Shown in pieces: positions 35,981 through 46,463 of a stretch of 64,000 nt of DNA. Positions within the stretch are counted from its first letter, which is position 1. Each line of letters starts with the position of its first letter. The translations under genes and the position numbers were made by a program. The stretch is from positions 248,001 to 312,000 of the forward strand of contig NZ_JAIWKS010000005.1 of assembly GCF_021271205.1 (NCBI RefSeq), given 5' to 3'. The notes below the pieces were generated by a model that saw only the letters and a program-made list of their open reading frames with translations, was not told the origin of the DNA and did not search any database. This DNA is from Pseudomonas uvaldensis. Lineage in GTDB: Bacteria; Pseudomonadota; Gammaproteobacteria; Pseudomonadales; Pseudomonadaceae.

Positions 35981-36610
35981 TCAGAACAACTCGTTGCCAC
36001 GGCGCCGGAACCAGCCGGTCAAGGACAAGCGGTTGCGGGTGGCGGGCAGCACTTCATGGGGGATATCGCCCGACAGGAACACCACCAGGCAACCACCCCT
36101 GGGCAGTACGTCATGTTCGGCGCCGTCCAGGTACATGCGCAGTTGACCGCCCTGGTCCGGCAGCCAATCGTCGTTGAGGTACAACACCGCCGACACCATG
36201 CGCCGATCGTCGTCGCGAAAGCGATCGACATGCTTGAGGTAGAACGCGCCCGGTGGGTACAGGGCGAAATGGCTTTCGAAATCTTCCAGGCCCAGGAACA
36301 GCCCCCGGTTCATCGCCTCGCGCAGGCTGTCCATCAGGCCCAGGTAACGGTCGCAGGCCTGCGCCTGACCGGGTTCGATCCACTGGATACGATCGCCCCG
36401 AATGCCCTCACGGATTTCCGAGAACGGTCCGCGTCCGACAGCGGCCGGGGCCAGTTCGCCCTCGGCGGCGCGTTGGCGACATTCGGCCGCCAGGGCACGG
36501 GTCAAATCGTCCGGCAGAAAAAGGTCCTGCTGCGACCAGCCGCGCTCGGCGAGGTCGTCCACGATACGTAACAGCAGCGGGTGATCAGAAGGTATTTGCA
36601 TGGCGCGCAT
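35981..36610 (-). CDS. 2OG-Fe(II) oxygenase family protein
   Basis: A 209-residue prolyl-4-hydroxylase-type dioxygenase. Iron ligands appear as H127-x-D129 (LKHVDRF) and H185 (DIPHEV), with R194 (NRLSLTGWF) as the 2-oxoglutarate anchor; YPPGAFYLKHVD and LYLN-DW are typical of the family. I use ATG 36610 (AGG six bases upstream); the ATG three codons later is also possible. The two-base gap to the DUF523 gene indicates one operon. Substrate unknown. Confidence 0.85.
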   Translation of the reverse strand: MRAMQIPSDHPLLLRIVDDLAERGWSQQDLFLPDDLTRALAAECRQRAAEGELAPAAVGRGPFSEIREGIRGDRIQWIEPGQAQACDRYLGLMDSLREAMNRGLFLGLEDFESHFALYPPGAFYLKHVDRFRDDDRRMVSAVLYLNDDWLPDQGGQLRMYLDGAEHDVLPRGGCLVVFLSGDIPHEVLPATRNRLSLTGWFRRRGNELF

Positions 36611-36750
36611 AGTATGCCTGTGCCGGTAAAACCAACAGCGCCACGCAGCGGGTTTGGCGCTGCGGGTGGCACTGTCGTACGAACTTGATACGAATTCTCG
36701 ACAAGACCCCACACCCCACGGAGAATAGTCGGCTGCTGACAGGAGTCCCT

Positions 36751-37494
36751 ATGCGCCGTTTGCTTTTCTCACTGTTGATGTTCTGCGTCTTGCCTGCCTG
36801 GGCAGACAGCTACGACCAGTTGTACAAGGTCGCCGGCTGGCCGGAACAGCGCGCGCATTTCAACGATGCCTTGAGCGCCGCGCAACAGCGTTATCAGAAC
36901 AGCCTGCCGCCGGCGGTCTTCCAGGCGCTGGTGAACAACAGCAATCAACGTTTTGCCCCACAGGCCATGGATCAGAGGGCCGAGGCACAACTGCGCAAAC
37001 ATCTCGGCAACCCGGGGCCGGCCCTGGATTTCTTCCAGTCGCCACTGGGTCGCAAGGTGGTGGCCGCCGAGTTGCTGGCCACACGTCGCGATCAACTGGC
37101 CAAGAATGCCAGAGGCCTGCCCAAGATGCAGGCCAGCGACAACCGCCTGCTGATCATCGGCCACCTGGCGCAGGCACTGCCCGCCCGTGAGGCCGGCGCC
37201 GAAGTCAGCCTGGCGATTGCCGGCGTGGCGGCCGACAGCCTGAGTTCGATGATCCCCGGCCTGTTGGGCGCTGGCCAGACCCAGAGCATGCTGAACGGCC
37301 AGCGTCAGCGGCTGATGGAACAGATCGGCGCCGACCTGAACAATACCCTGCTCTACGTCTACCGCGACCTGACGGATACGGAACTGGAAGAGTTCGCCAC
37401 TTTCGCCGAATCGGCCGAGGGCCAGGCTTATTATCAAGCGGCGCTGGCGGCGATTCGGGCGGGTTTGGCGGTGGGACAGAATCTGGGGCAGTAG
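36751..37494 (+). CDS. DUF2059 domain exported protein
   Basis: A 247-residue protein with a signal peptide (about 1-19, VLPAWA-D) and the DUF2059 segment near the C-terminus (about 195-240: YVYRDLTDTELEEFATFAESAEGQAYYQA). The start has a good AGGAG site six bases before ATG 36751. A periplasmic location is likely; function unknown. Single gene. Confidence 0.85.
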   Translation: MRRLLFSLLMFCVLPAWADSYDQLYKVAGWPEQRAHFNDALSAAQQRYQNSLPPAVFQALVNNSNQRFAPQAMDQRAEAQLRKHLGNPGPALDFFQSPLGRKVVAAELLATRRDQLAKNARGLPKMQASDNRLLIIGHLAQALPAREAGAEVSLAIAGVAADSLSSMIPGLLGAGQTQSMLNGQRQRLMEQIGADLNNTLLYVYRDLTDTELEEFATFAESAEGQAYYQAALAAIRAGLAVGQNLGQ

Positions 37495-37505
37495 GTCGAT
37501 CTTTG

Positions 37506-37523
37506 GCGCCTGCTCGCGATAGC
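37506..37523. repeat. REP fragment
   Basis: GCGCCTGCTCGCGATAGCC retains half of a REP unit, without the GTGGGAGC head, between DUF2059 and the convergent hydrolase gene. Confidence 0.5.
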
Positions 37524-37533
37524 CATGTTCAGG

Positions 37534-38481
37534 TCAATCCCGGAGCCGACTCATCCGCTTGCTCAAGAACCCAAACATTTCCTGACGCATCGCCAGCGCT
37601 TCGTTCGCCAGGTGATGCCGGCCCTCGGGTAGCATCAACACCTGGGGTCGATCGAATTTGCTACGCAGCACTTGCAGGTTGTGCTTCCAATCCACCGTCA
37701 TGTCCGCCTGCCCCTGCACGATCAACGGCCGGCGCGGGCTACTGGGAGCGGCTTCGATACGCTTGATCCATTGCGCCAGCGCTCCCACCCACGCGGTGGG
37801 CAAACGCAGCGGTTGCAACGGGTCGGCCTGCAGGAACGGCAGGAAACCGGGGTCGGTGGAGTTCTCGCTGAAGCGCCGGGCAATACCGTTCACGAAAGGC
37901 TTGAGCAGGTAGTAACTCAGGCGCGACCAACCCCATGCCCGTGGCCGCACCAGGGGTGACAGCAAAATGACCTGCCCCTGGGCCGGGCTCTGGGCGCCGT
38001 GGTTGAGCACATGATCGACCACAATCGCCCCGCCTGTACTTTGCCCACACAGGTGCCAGGGGTGCGGCAGCCCTAGCGTCACGGCCTCGGCCAACAGCCC
38101 CTGCAACGTAGCCTGGTATTCGGCGAAATCGCCGATACTGGCGCGTTCGCCGCTCGACAGCCCGTGCCCCGGCAAGTCGCATGCGATGACCGCGAATTTC
38201 TGTTCCAGGGCCCACTCGATCAAGTGCCGGTACAGTCCCATATGATCGTAGTAGCCATGAAATACAAATACCGTCGCCACGGCTTTTTCCGGCCACCAGA
38301 CTTGCCCGACCAACTCATACCCGTCGACTTCAAAGCGCCCCAGCCCCTTGCGCACGCTGCGCTGGGGAAAATCCAATCCATAAAAATGCTGGTAGGCCTG
38401 CGCCTGCTCGGACAGCGGCTGCCACTGGGCCAGGGATGGCAGGCTGGTACGCAGGTGATCGGGGTCGAAAGTGGCAGGCAT
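37534..38481 (-). CDS. Alpha/beta hydrolase (monoacylglycerol lipase-like)
   Basis: A 315-residue hydrolase of the serine aminopeptidase S33/PldB type. Oxyanion region FVFHGYYDHMGLYRHL, cap DLPGHGLSSGER, nucleophile serine in LCGQSTGGAI, acid in QADMTVDWKHN and histidine in EGRHHLANE are visible. The nucleophile motif is GQSTGG. I use ATG 38481, which has GGA eight bases upstream; a start at 38556 has no ribosome site. Lysophospholipid or monoglyceride substrates are family-based guesses. Confidence 0.86.
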   Translation of the reverse strand: MPATFDPDHLRTSLPSLAQWQPLSEQAQAYQHFYGLDFPQRSVRKGLGRFEVDGYELVGQVWWPEKAVATVFVFHGYYDHMGLYRHLIEWALEQKFAVIACDLPGHGLSSGERASIGDFAEYQATLQGLLAEAVTLGLPHPWHLCGQSTGGAIVVDHVLNHGAQSPAQGQVILLSPLVRPRAWGWSRLSYYLLKPFVNGIARRFSENSTDPGFLPFLQADPLQPLRLPTAWVGALAQWIKRIEAAPSSPRRPLIVQGQADMTVDWKHNLQVLRSKFDRPQVLMLPEGRHHLANEALAMRQEMFGFLSKRMSRLRD

Positions 38482-38588
38482 CAATATTTCCAGGCAGCGC
38501 GCATCGCGCAAAACGGACTTTGTCAGCCTGCGATATTCATCTGTCGCGCCAGCCATGGCAAGCTACCCGCCCCCAGAGGATCGACTCC

Positions 38589-39176
38589 ATGCGCCCGTCC
38601 CACCGCACGACCCTATTTGCCAGCCTGCTCGTCCTCGGGTGCGCCGCCGTTTTATGGGTGGCCTATGACTGGTTCCAGGGTCGTTTCCTGCGCGCGTTCA
38701 GCCAACATACAGCGGTCTTCTCCGGCGATCCCTTGCGCCTGCCCGCGGAATTGGCCGGCCCGGGCGCGATCCGCCTGGTGCATTTCTGGGATCTGGCATG
38801 TCCGTGCAACGTCGGCAACCAGCAGCATCTTTCCGAACTGGTCGATAAATACGTACCGCAAGGTGTCGAGTTCTATGCGGTGCAAAAGACCGGCAGCCAA
38901 GGTCAGTTGCCCACCACCCTGAACCGCCTCAAGCCCCTCGCTGCGCTCCCCGGTTCAGACCGGATTCCCGCCAGCCCGGCCGTGGCAATCTGGGATCGCA
39001 GCGGCCAACTGGCGTACTTCGGCCCCTACAGTGAAGGGCTGACCTGCAACTCGAACAACAGCTTTATCGAGCCCATTCTCGAGGCGTTGAGCGTCGGCCG
39101 AGCGGTCAGCGCTACCCATACGCTGGCAGTGGGTTGTTATTGCCCGTGGGGAGAGGACACTTCCGCCAAACCCTAG
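38589..39176 (+). CDS. DUF6436 thioredoxin-like membrane-anchored protein
   Basis: A 195-residue protein with one N-terminal membrane segment (about 8-27) and a periplasmic thioredoxin-like fold. The active-site-like motif is WDLACPCN (a CPC rather than CxxC), and two further cysteines near the end form YCPWG. The unusual CxC arrangement makes a classical disulfide oxidase role uncertain. It lies between the divergent hydrolase and the acylase gene. Confidence 0.75.
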   Translation: MRPSHRTTLFASLLVLGCAAVLWVAYDWFQGRFLRAFSQHTAVFSGDPLRLPAELAGPGAIRLVHFWDLACPCNVGNQQHLSELVDKYVPQGVEFYAVQKTGSQGQLPTTLNRLKPLAALPGSDRIPASPAVAIWDRSGQLAYFGPYSEGLTCNSNNSFIEPILEALSVGRAVSATHTLAVGCYCPWGEDTSAKP

Positions 39177-39262
39177 ACAATCCCTTGCGACGAACGATGC
39201 ACCGACAGGCAGCGGCATGTTAAACAGGAAGAAAACAGCGCGTCATCGGCAAAGGAAGCTTC

Positions 39263-41668
39263 ATGAAACGCAGCCTCATCGCACTTCTCTCGCTCGTCGT
39301 CACCGCCATCATCGTCGCGGGCGGCTACCTCTACAGCAAGCAACCGACCCGCCAGGGCACCGTGCAACTGGCAGGGTTGCACGGCACGGTCACGGTGCGC
39401 TACGACGAGCGGGGCGTGCCGCATATCCGTGCCGGGAACGAAACCGATATGTACCGCGCCCTTGGCTACGTCCATGCCCAGGACCGGCTGTTCCAGATGG
39501 AGATCATGCGCCGGCTCGCCCGTGGCGAACTGGCCGAGGTGCTGGGGCCGAAACTGCTCGATACCGACAAGCTGATGCGCAGCCTGCGCATTCGCGAGCG
39601 CGCCGCGACTTACGTGGCCGAACAGGATCGGCAAGCCCCGGCGTGGCTGGCAATGCAGGCTTACCTGGATGGTATCAACCTCTACCAGGACAGCCACACC
39701 CGGCCGTTGGAATTCGATGTATTGGGTATTCCCAAGCGTCCCTTCACGGCTGAAGACACCGTGAGCATCACCGGCTACATGGCCTACAGTTTTGCCGCGG
39801 CCTTTCGTACCGAACCGCTGTTGACCTACGTGCGCGATCAACTGGGCCCCGAATACCTGAACATCTTCGACCTTGAATGGCAGCCCCAAGGGGGGCTGAC
39901 CGAGGCACGCAAGAGCGACCTGCCGTTGACCGCAAAAGACTGGAAAGACCTCAACGCCCTGGCGCACCTGAGCGAGCAGGCCTTCGCCGATAATGGCCTG
40001 CCGCAGTTCGAAGGCAGCAATGCCTGGGCGGTATCCGGTAGCCGCACTCATGGCGGCAAGCCGTTGCTGGCGGGCGACCCGCATATCCGCTTTTCGGCGC
40101 CCTCGGTGTGGTACGAGGCGCACCTGTCGGCGCCAGGTTTCGAGCTCTATGGGCATTACCAAGCGCTGATGCCCTTTGCAACGCTGGGCATGAACAAGGA
40201 TTTCGGCTGGAGCGTCACCATGTTCCAGAACGACGATCTGGACCTGATCGCCGAGAAGGTCAACCCGGACAATCCCGAGCAGGTCTGGTATCACGGCCAA
40301 TGGGTGGACATGACCCGCAGCGAACAGCAGATCGCGGTCAAAGGCCAGGCACCGGTGACGCTAGTGCTGCGCCAGTCGCCCCATGGCCCGATCGTCAACG
40401 ACGCCCTTGGTGCGCATGCCGGCAAGACCCCGGTCGCCATGTGGTGGGGTTTGCTGGAAAGCCGCAATCCGATCCTCGAGGCGTTTTACCAGCTCAATCG
40501 CGCCGATACCCTCGCCAAGGCCCGTGGCGCCTCAGCCAAGATCCACGCGCCCGGGCTGAACGTCGTGTGGGCCAATGCCAAGGGCGACATCGGCTGGTGG
40601 GCCGCGGCGCAACTGCCCAAGCGACCGGCTGGCGTAAAGCCTGGCTTCATTCTCGATGGCAGCAGCCCCGAGGCGGACAAAGAGGGTTTCTACCCGTTCA
40701 GCAGCAACCCGCAGGAAGAGAACCCGGACCGGGGCTACATTGTCTCGGCGAATTTCCAACCAGTGACAGTCAGCGGCATGGAAATCCCCGGGTATTACAA
40801 CCTCGCCGACCGCGGTCAGCAACTCAACCAGCAGCTGGGCGACAAGCAGGCAAAGTGGGACATCGAGACCACGCGCAAACTGCAATTGGGCACCACCACC
40901 GCCTACGGACCTCGGCTGCTCGCGCCGCTGCTGCCGGTATTGCGAGAGGTGGCCAGCGACCCGCGGGAACGCAAATTCGTCGAACAACTGGCTCAATGGC
41001 AGGGTGATTATCCGGTGGACTCCGTCAGCGCCACACTGTTCAACCAGTTCCTGTTCAACCTGGCCGACGCCGCCCTGCACGATGAACTGGGGGACGGGTT
41101 CTTCGACACCGCGCTGTCGACCCGGGTGATCGATGCCGCCCTTCCACGCCTGGCGGCTTCCCAGGATTCACCCTGGTGGGACGACCGCTCGACACTGGGC
41201 ACGGAGACCCGCACCGACATCGTTAAAATCGCCTGGACCAGAAGCCTGGCGCACCTGAAGGCGACCCTCGGTGACGATCCCATGCAATGGCAGTGGGGCA
41301 AGGCCCACACCCTGACCCACGGCCATCCACTGGGCATGCAAAAACCGCTGGACCGGATTTTCAATGTCGGCCCCTTTGCCGCGCCGGGCACCCATGAGGT
41401 GCCCAACAACCTCTCGGCGAAAATCGGCCCCGCCCCGTGGCCGGTGACCTATGGCCCGTCAACCCGGCGCATTATCGACTTCGCCGACCCCAGCCACAGC
41501 GTCACCATCAACCCTGTCGGCCAGAGTGGTGTGCCGTTCGATAAGCATTACGAGGATCAGGCCGAGGCGTACATCGAAGGCGTGTATCACCAGGCGCACC
41601 TGGCCGAGGAAGAAGTGACGGCAAACACCCGCGAAACCTTGAAGCTACTGCCGGCCAGGACGCCATGA
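39263..41668 (+). CDS. hacB: Penicillin amidase-family acylase (HacB-like)
   Basis: An 801-residue N-terminal nucleophile hydrolase precursor. A signal peptide/anchor (about 1-25) is followed by the alpha chain and a linker; autoproteolysis is expected at G251/S252 (QFEGSNAWAVSG), freeing Ser252 as nucleophile of the beta chain. Family blocks GYVHAQDRLFQMEIMRR and HGPIV are present. In P. aeruginosa the gene just after spuH encodes the quorum-quenching N-acyl-homoserine lactone acylase HacB, and this gene has the same position relative to spuH, though on the opposite strand. AHL cleavage is inferred; cephalosporin or other amides remain possible. Confidence 0.82.
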   Translation: MKRSLIALLSLVVTAIIVAGGYLYSKQPTRQGTVQLAGLHGTVTVRYDERGVPHIRAGNETDMYRALGYVHAQDRLFQMEIMRRLARGELAEVLGPKLLDTDKLMRSLRIRERAATYVAEQDRQAPAWLAMQAYLDGINLYQDSHTRPLEFDVLGIPKRPFTAEDTVSITGYMAYSFAAAFRTEPLLTYVRDQLGPEYLNIFDLEWQPQGGLTEARKSDLPLTAKDWKDLNALAHLSEQAFADNGLPQFEGSNAWAVSGSRTHGGKPLLAGDPHIRFSAPSVWYEAHLSAPGFELYGHYQALMPFATLGMNKDFGWSVTMFQNDDLDLIAEKVNPDNPEQVWYHGQWVDMTRSEQQIAVKGQAPVTLVLRQSPHGPIVNDALGAHAGKTPVAMWWGLLESRNPILEAFYQLNRADTLAKARGASAKIHAPGLNVVWANAKGDIGWWAAAQLPKRPAGVKPGFILDGSSPEADKEGFYPFSSNPQEENPDRGYIVSANFQPVTVSGMEIPGYYNLADRGQQLNQQLGDKQAKWDIETTRKLQLGTTTAYGPRLLAPLLPVLREVASDPRERKFVEQLAQWQGDYPVDSVSATLFNQFLFNLADAALHDELGDGFFDTALSTRVIDAALPRLAASQDSPWWDDRSTLGTETRTDIVKIAWTRSLAHLKATLGDDPMQWQWGKAHTLTHGHPLGMQKPLDRIFNVGPFAAPGTHEVPNNLSAKIGPAPWPVTYGPSTRRIIDFADPSHSVTINPVGQSGVPFDKHYEDQAEAYIEGVYHQAHLAEEEVTANTRETLKLLPARTP

Positions 41669-41769
41669 GTCGGGTGCCGTGCATTTCGTCATGAAAACGG
41701 CTTGATCGCCATGGATGGTCAAGACTACAAGGGCTCGATGCCCTGCCCCCAACTACAGGAGTCAACGCG

Positions 41770-42111
41770 ATGTTCAACAACTGGTCCGAACTGCTGCCCA
41801 CGATCAAAAGCGCCTTCGGCGCGCTGGGCAAAAGCAACCCGAAAATGGTCAAGGCCTACATGGCCCTGGATGAAGCTGCCGCCGAAAACGACGTGCTCGA
41901 CGCCAAGACCCGCGAATTGATTTCCATCGCCGTGGCGATCACGACCCGCTGTGATGGCTGCATCGGTGTACACACCGACGCGGCCATCAAGGCCGGTGCT
42001 ACCCGCGAGGAAATCGCCGCCACCCTGGCCACTGCGGTTTCGCTGAACGCTGGCGCGGCGTACATCTATTCGTTGCGGGCCCTCGAGGCTCATGACGCGT
42101 TGAAGAAATGA
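41770..42111 (+). CDS. Carboxymuconolactone decarboxylase/AhpD-like protein
   Basis: A 113-residue all-helical protein with the AhpD-type motif CDGCIGVHTDAA (C61, C64, H68), typical of alkylhydroperoxidase-like CMD proteins that reduce peroxides or handle thiol redox. AGGAG stands 9 bases upstream of ATG 41770. It follows the acylase gene by 101 bases on the same strand. Physiological substrate unknown. Confidence 0.9.
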   Translation: MFNNWSELLPTIKSAFGALGKSNPKMVKAYMALDEAAAENDVLDAKTRELISIAVAITTRCDGCIGVHTDAAIKAGATREEIAATLATAVSLNAGAAYIYSLRALEAHDALKK

Positions 42112-42127
42112 AACGGGCGATTCCCTT

Positions 42128-42156
42128 GCTATCGCGAGCAGGCTCGCTCCCGCAGG
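42128..42156. repeat. Single REP sequence
   Basis: CTATCGCGAGCAGGCTCGCT followed by CCCGCAGG, one REP arm without an inverted partner, between the convergent CMD-like gene and spuH. Confidence 0.8.
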
Positions 42157-42171
42157 GGAGCTGCCTGGTCT

Positions 42172-43059
42172 CTAGGCCGATACGGTCTCCGGCCGGCGCA
42201 CCTGCGGTTGTTTCCAGGAGTCGGCAGCGCTTTCCTCGATGGCTTGCTGAATGGCCCGCCGACGGTTTTCCTCAGCCCGACGGCTGAAGTACCAGACCAG
42301 GAACGTCACCAGCGACACGGCCAGCAGGATCAGGCTCGCCACGGCGTTGATCTCCGGCTTGACGCCCAGGCGCACCGCCGAGAACACCTCCATCGGCAAC
42401 GTGGTGGAACCGGGGCCGGAGACGAAGCTTGCCAGTACCAGGTCATCCAGGGATAACGCGAAGGACATCATGCCCCCCGCCGCCAGCGACGGTGCGATCA
42501 TCGGGATGGTGATCAGGATGAACACCTTCCATGGCCGCGCACCGAGATCCATGGCGGCCTCTTCAATGGACAGGTCCAACTCACGCAGGCGCGAGGAGAC
42601 CACCACGGCCACGTAGGCGGCGCAAAACGTCGTGTGAGCGATCCAGATCGTGACGATGCCGCGCTCCTGGGGCCAGCCGATCATCTGCGCCATGGCGACG
42701 AACAGCAGCAATAGCGACAGACCGGTGATCACTTCCGGCATCACCAGCGGCGCGGTGACCAGGCCACCGAACAGCGTCCGCCCCTTGAAGCGGGTGATGC
42801 GGGTCAGCACGAAAGCCGCCAACGTGCCCAGAGCCACAGCCGCCACCGCCGTATAGCAGGCGATTTCCAGCGAACGCACCACCGACCCCATCAGTTGGGT
42901 GTTGTCCAGCAGGCCGACGTACCACTTGATCGACCAGCCGCCCCACACCGTCACTAGCTTCGAGGCGTTGAACGAGAAGATCACCAGGATCACCATCGGC
43001 GCGTAGATGAACAACAATCCCAACACCAGCATCAGGCTGGAAAAACGAAAGCGTTTCAT
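42172..43059 (-). CDS. spuH: Polyamine ABC transporter permease SpuH (PotI-like)
   Basis: A 295-residue inner-membrane permease with about six transmembrane segments and the EAA coupling motif (EEAAMDLGARPWKVFILITIP). Partner of SpuG in the spermidine/putrescine importer. Its ATG overlaps the spuG stop (ATGA), so the two are translationally coupled. Last gene of the spu operon. Confidence 0.94.
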   Translation of the reverse strand: MKRFRFSSLMLVLGLLFIYAPMVILVIFSFNASKLVTVWGGWSIKWYVGLLDNTQLMGSVVRSLEIACYTAVAAVALGTLAAFVLTRITRFKGRTLFGGLVTAPLVMPEVITGLSLLLLFVAMAQMIGWPQERGIVTIWIAHTTFCAAYVAVVVSSRLRELDLSIEEAAMDLGARPWKVFILITIPMIAPSLAAGGMMSFALSLDDLVLASFVSGPGSTTLPMEVFSAVRLGVKPEINAVASLILLAVSLVTFLVWYFSRRAEENRRRAIQQAIEESAADSWKQPQVRRPETVSA

Positions 43060-43976
43060 TCCTTGCCCTCCATTTCCTTGGCCTGACTGCGGTTGAACAG
43101 GATGATGGGCACGATCAGGATCGCCAGCATCACCACCGCCAGGGCGGATGCCACCGGCCAGTCACGGTTGTTGAAGAATTCCTGCCACAGCACTTTGCCG
43201 ATCATCAGGGTTTCCGGGCCGCCCAGCAGTTCCGGGATGACGAATTCGCCCACCACCGGGATGAACACCAGCATGCAGCCGGCGATGATGCCGTTCTTGG
43301 ACAGCGGCACGGTGATTTTCCAGAAGCTGTTGAAGGTGCTGGAGCCCAGGTCGGACGCCGCCTCCAGCAAGCTGGGGTCGTGTTTGACCAGGTTGGCGTA
43401 TAACGGCAGGATCATGAATGGCAGGTACGAATAGACCACGCCGATGTACACCGCCAGGTTGGTGTTGAGGATCTGCAAGGGCTCGCTGATCCACCCCATG
43501 CTCATCAGGAAGCCGTTGAGCAAACCGTTGTTGCTGAGGATGCCCATCCACGCATAGACGCGGATCAGGATCGCGGTCCAGGTCGGCATCATGATCAGCA
43601 GCACCAGCACCGTCTGCGTTTCCTTGCGGGCGTTGGCGATGCCGTAGGCCATCGGATAACCGATCAACAGGCACAGGGCGGTGCTGATCAGGGCCATTTT
43701 CAGCGACCCCAGGTAGGCGGCGATGTACAGCTCATCCTCGCTGAGCATCGCGTAGTTCGCGATGTTGAGCAGTATCTGCAGCTTCTGGTCGACGTAGCTA
43801 TAGATCTCGGTGTACGGCGGAATCGCGACGTCGGCTTCAGCGAAGCTGATCTTCAGGACGATGAAGAACGGCAGCATGAAGAACAGGAACAGCCAGATGA
43901 AGGGCACCCCGATGACCAGTTGACGGCCACCGGGCGTTATTCGGGCGAGTCGACGCTTGAGTTTGCGCATGTTCAT
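43056..43976 (-). CDS. spuG: Polyamine ABC transporter permease SpuG (PotH-like)
   Basis: A 306-residue permease with about six membrane helices and the EAA motif (LLEAASDLGSSTFNSFWKITVP). I use ATG 43976, which overlaps the spuF stop by four bases; the ATG two codons later is the alternative. It forms the membrane channel with SpuH. Confidence 0.94.
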   Translation of the reverse strand: MNMRKLKRRLARITPGGRQLVIGVPFIWLFLFFMLPFFIVLKISFAEADVAIPPYTEIYSYVDQKLQILLNIANYAMLSEDELYIAAYLGSLKMALISTALCLLIGYPMAYGIANARKETQTVLVLLIMMPTWTAILIRVYAWMGILSNNGLLNGFLMSMGWISEPLQILNTNLAVYIGVVYSYLPFMILPLYANLVKHDPSLLEAASDLGSSTFNSFWKITVPLSKNGIIAGCMLVFIPVVGEFVIPELLGGPETLMIGKVLWQEFFNNRDWPVASALAVVMLAILIVPIILFNRSQAKEMEGKE

Positions 43977-45115
43977 GAGCGAAGCACCACGCCGCTGTCG
44001 TCTTCCCACCAGACGAACACCTGGTCGCCCCAGGTCGGCCGCTGGCCGCGGCGTTCGGCGTTGGCGACGAAGGATTGCACCAGCTTGCCGCTCGGCAACT
44101 CGACGTAGAACACCGAATGACCGCCCAGGTAGGCGATGTCATGGACCTTGCCACTGGACCAGTTGTGCTCGCAGGTCGGTTGCTCGGCGGTCACCAGCAG
44201 TTTTTCCGGGCGGATGGCGTAGGTCACAGACTTGTCCTGCACCGACGTACTGATGCCGTGGCCCACGTAGATATTGCGATCCAGGTCCTTGCAGGTCAGC
44301 ACCGCATGGCCCTCGGCGTCGTCCACCACTTCGGTCTCGAAGATGTTGACGTTGCCGATGAACTCGCAGACCAGCCGGCTGGTCGGGGTTTCGTAGATGT
44401 CGATCGGGCTACCGATCTGAGCGATCCAGCCCAGGTGCATGATCGCGATGCGTTCGGCCATGGTCATGGCCTCTTCCTGGTCGTGGGTCACCATGACGCA
44501 GGTCACGCCCACCCGCTCGATGATCTCGACCAGTTCGAGCTGCATCTGCGAGCGCAGCTTTTTGTCCAGGGCGCCCATCGGTTCATCGAGCAGCAGCAAC
44601 TTGGGGCGCTTGGCCAGGGAACGGGCCAGGGCCACGCGCTGACGCTGGCCGCCGGAGAGCTGGTGAGGCTTGCGCTTGGCGTACTGGCTCATCTGCACCA
44701 GCTTGAGCATCTCGGCCACGCGGGCATCGATCTCGGGCTTGGGAATCTTGTCCTGCTGCAGGCCGAACGCGATGTTCTGCGCCACGGTCATGTGGGGGAA
44801 CAAGGCATAGGACTGGAACATCATGTTGATCGGCCGCTCGTAGGGCGGCATGTCGGTGATGTCCACACCGTCGAGGAAAATGCGCCCTTCCGTGGGTCGC
44901 TCGAACCCGGCCAGCATGCGCAGCAAGGTGGATTTGCCCGATCCCGAACCGCCGAGCAGGGCGAAGATCTCACCCTTCTTGATTTCCAGGGACACATCGT
45001 CCACGGCAATCGTCTCGTCGAACTTTTTCGTGACCCGGTCGATCTTGACCAACACCTGCTTGGGTGCGTGGTCGCCCTCGAGGGCTTTCTTATAGGCGCC
45101 GGAGGCAACTGCCAT
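43973..45115 (-). CDS. spuF: Polyamine ABC transporter ATPase SpuF (PotG-like)
   Basis: A 380-residue ATPase: Walker A GGSGSGKST (55-63), signature LSGGQRQRVALARSL, Walker B KLLLLDEPMGALD, and a C-terminal TOBE domain (about 290-375). It energises polyamine import through SpuG and SpuH. It lies 66 bases downstream of spuE. Confidence 0.95.
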   Translation of the reverse strand: MAVASGAYKKALEGDHAPKQVLVKIDRVTKKFDETIAVDDVSLEIKKGEIFALLGGSGSGKSTLLRMLAGFERPTEGRIFLDGVDITDMPPYERPINMMFQSYALFPHMTVAQNIAFGLQQDKIPKPEIDARVAEMLKLVQMSQYAKRKPHQLSGGQRQRVALARSLAKRPKLLLLDEPMGALDKKLRSQMQLELVEIIERVGVTCVMVTHDQEEAMTMAERIAIMHLGWIAQIGSPIDIYETPTSRLVCEFIGNVNIFETEVVDDAEGHAVLTCKDLDRNIYVGHGISTSVQDKSVTYAIRPEKLLVTAEQPTCEHNWSSGKVHDIAYLGGHSVFYVELPSGKLVQSFVANAERRGQRPTWGDQVFVWWEDDSGVVLRS

Positions 45116-45181
45116 TTACGAAACTCCCACAGAATTTACAGTTCGCCCCTCGCGGGCGAACCTTGAGTTAGAGCGTTTTTG

Positions 45182-46396
<1,215 letters not shown>

Positions 46397-46463
46397 TTAT
46401 TTAATTGCTCCTGTTGCCAACCGCCGCGATGGCGGCGACAACAGGAAGGTGCCTCAGGCCGGC

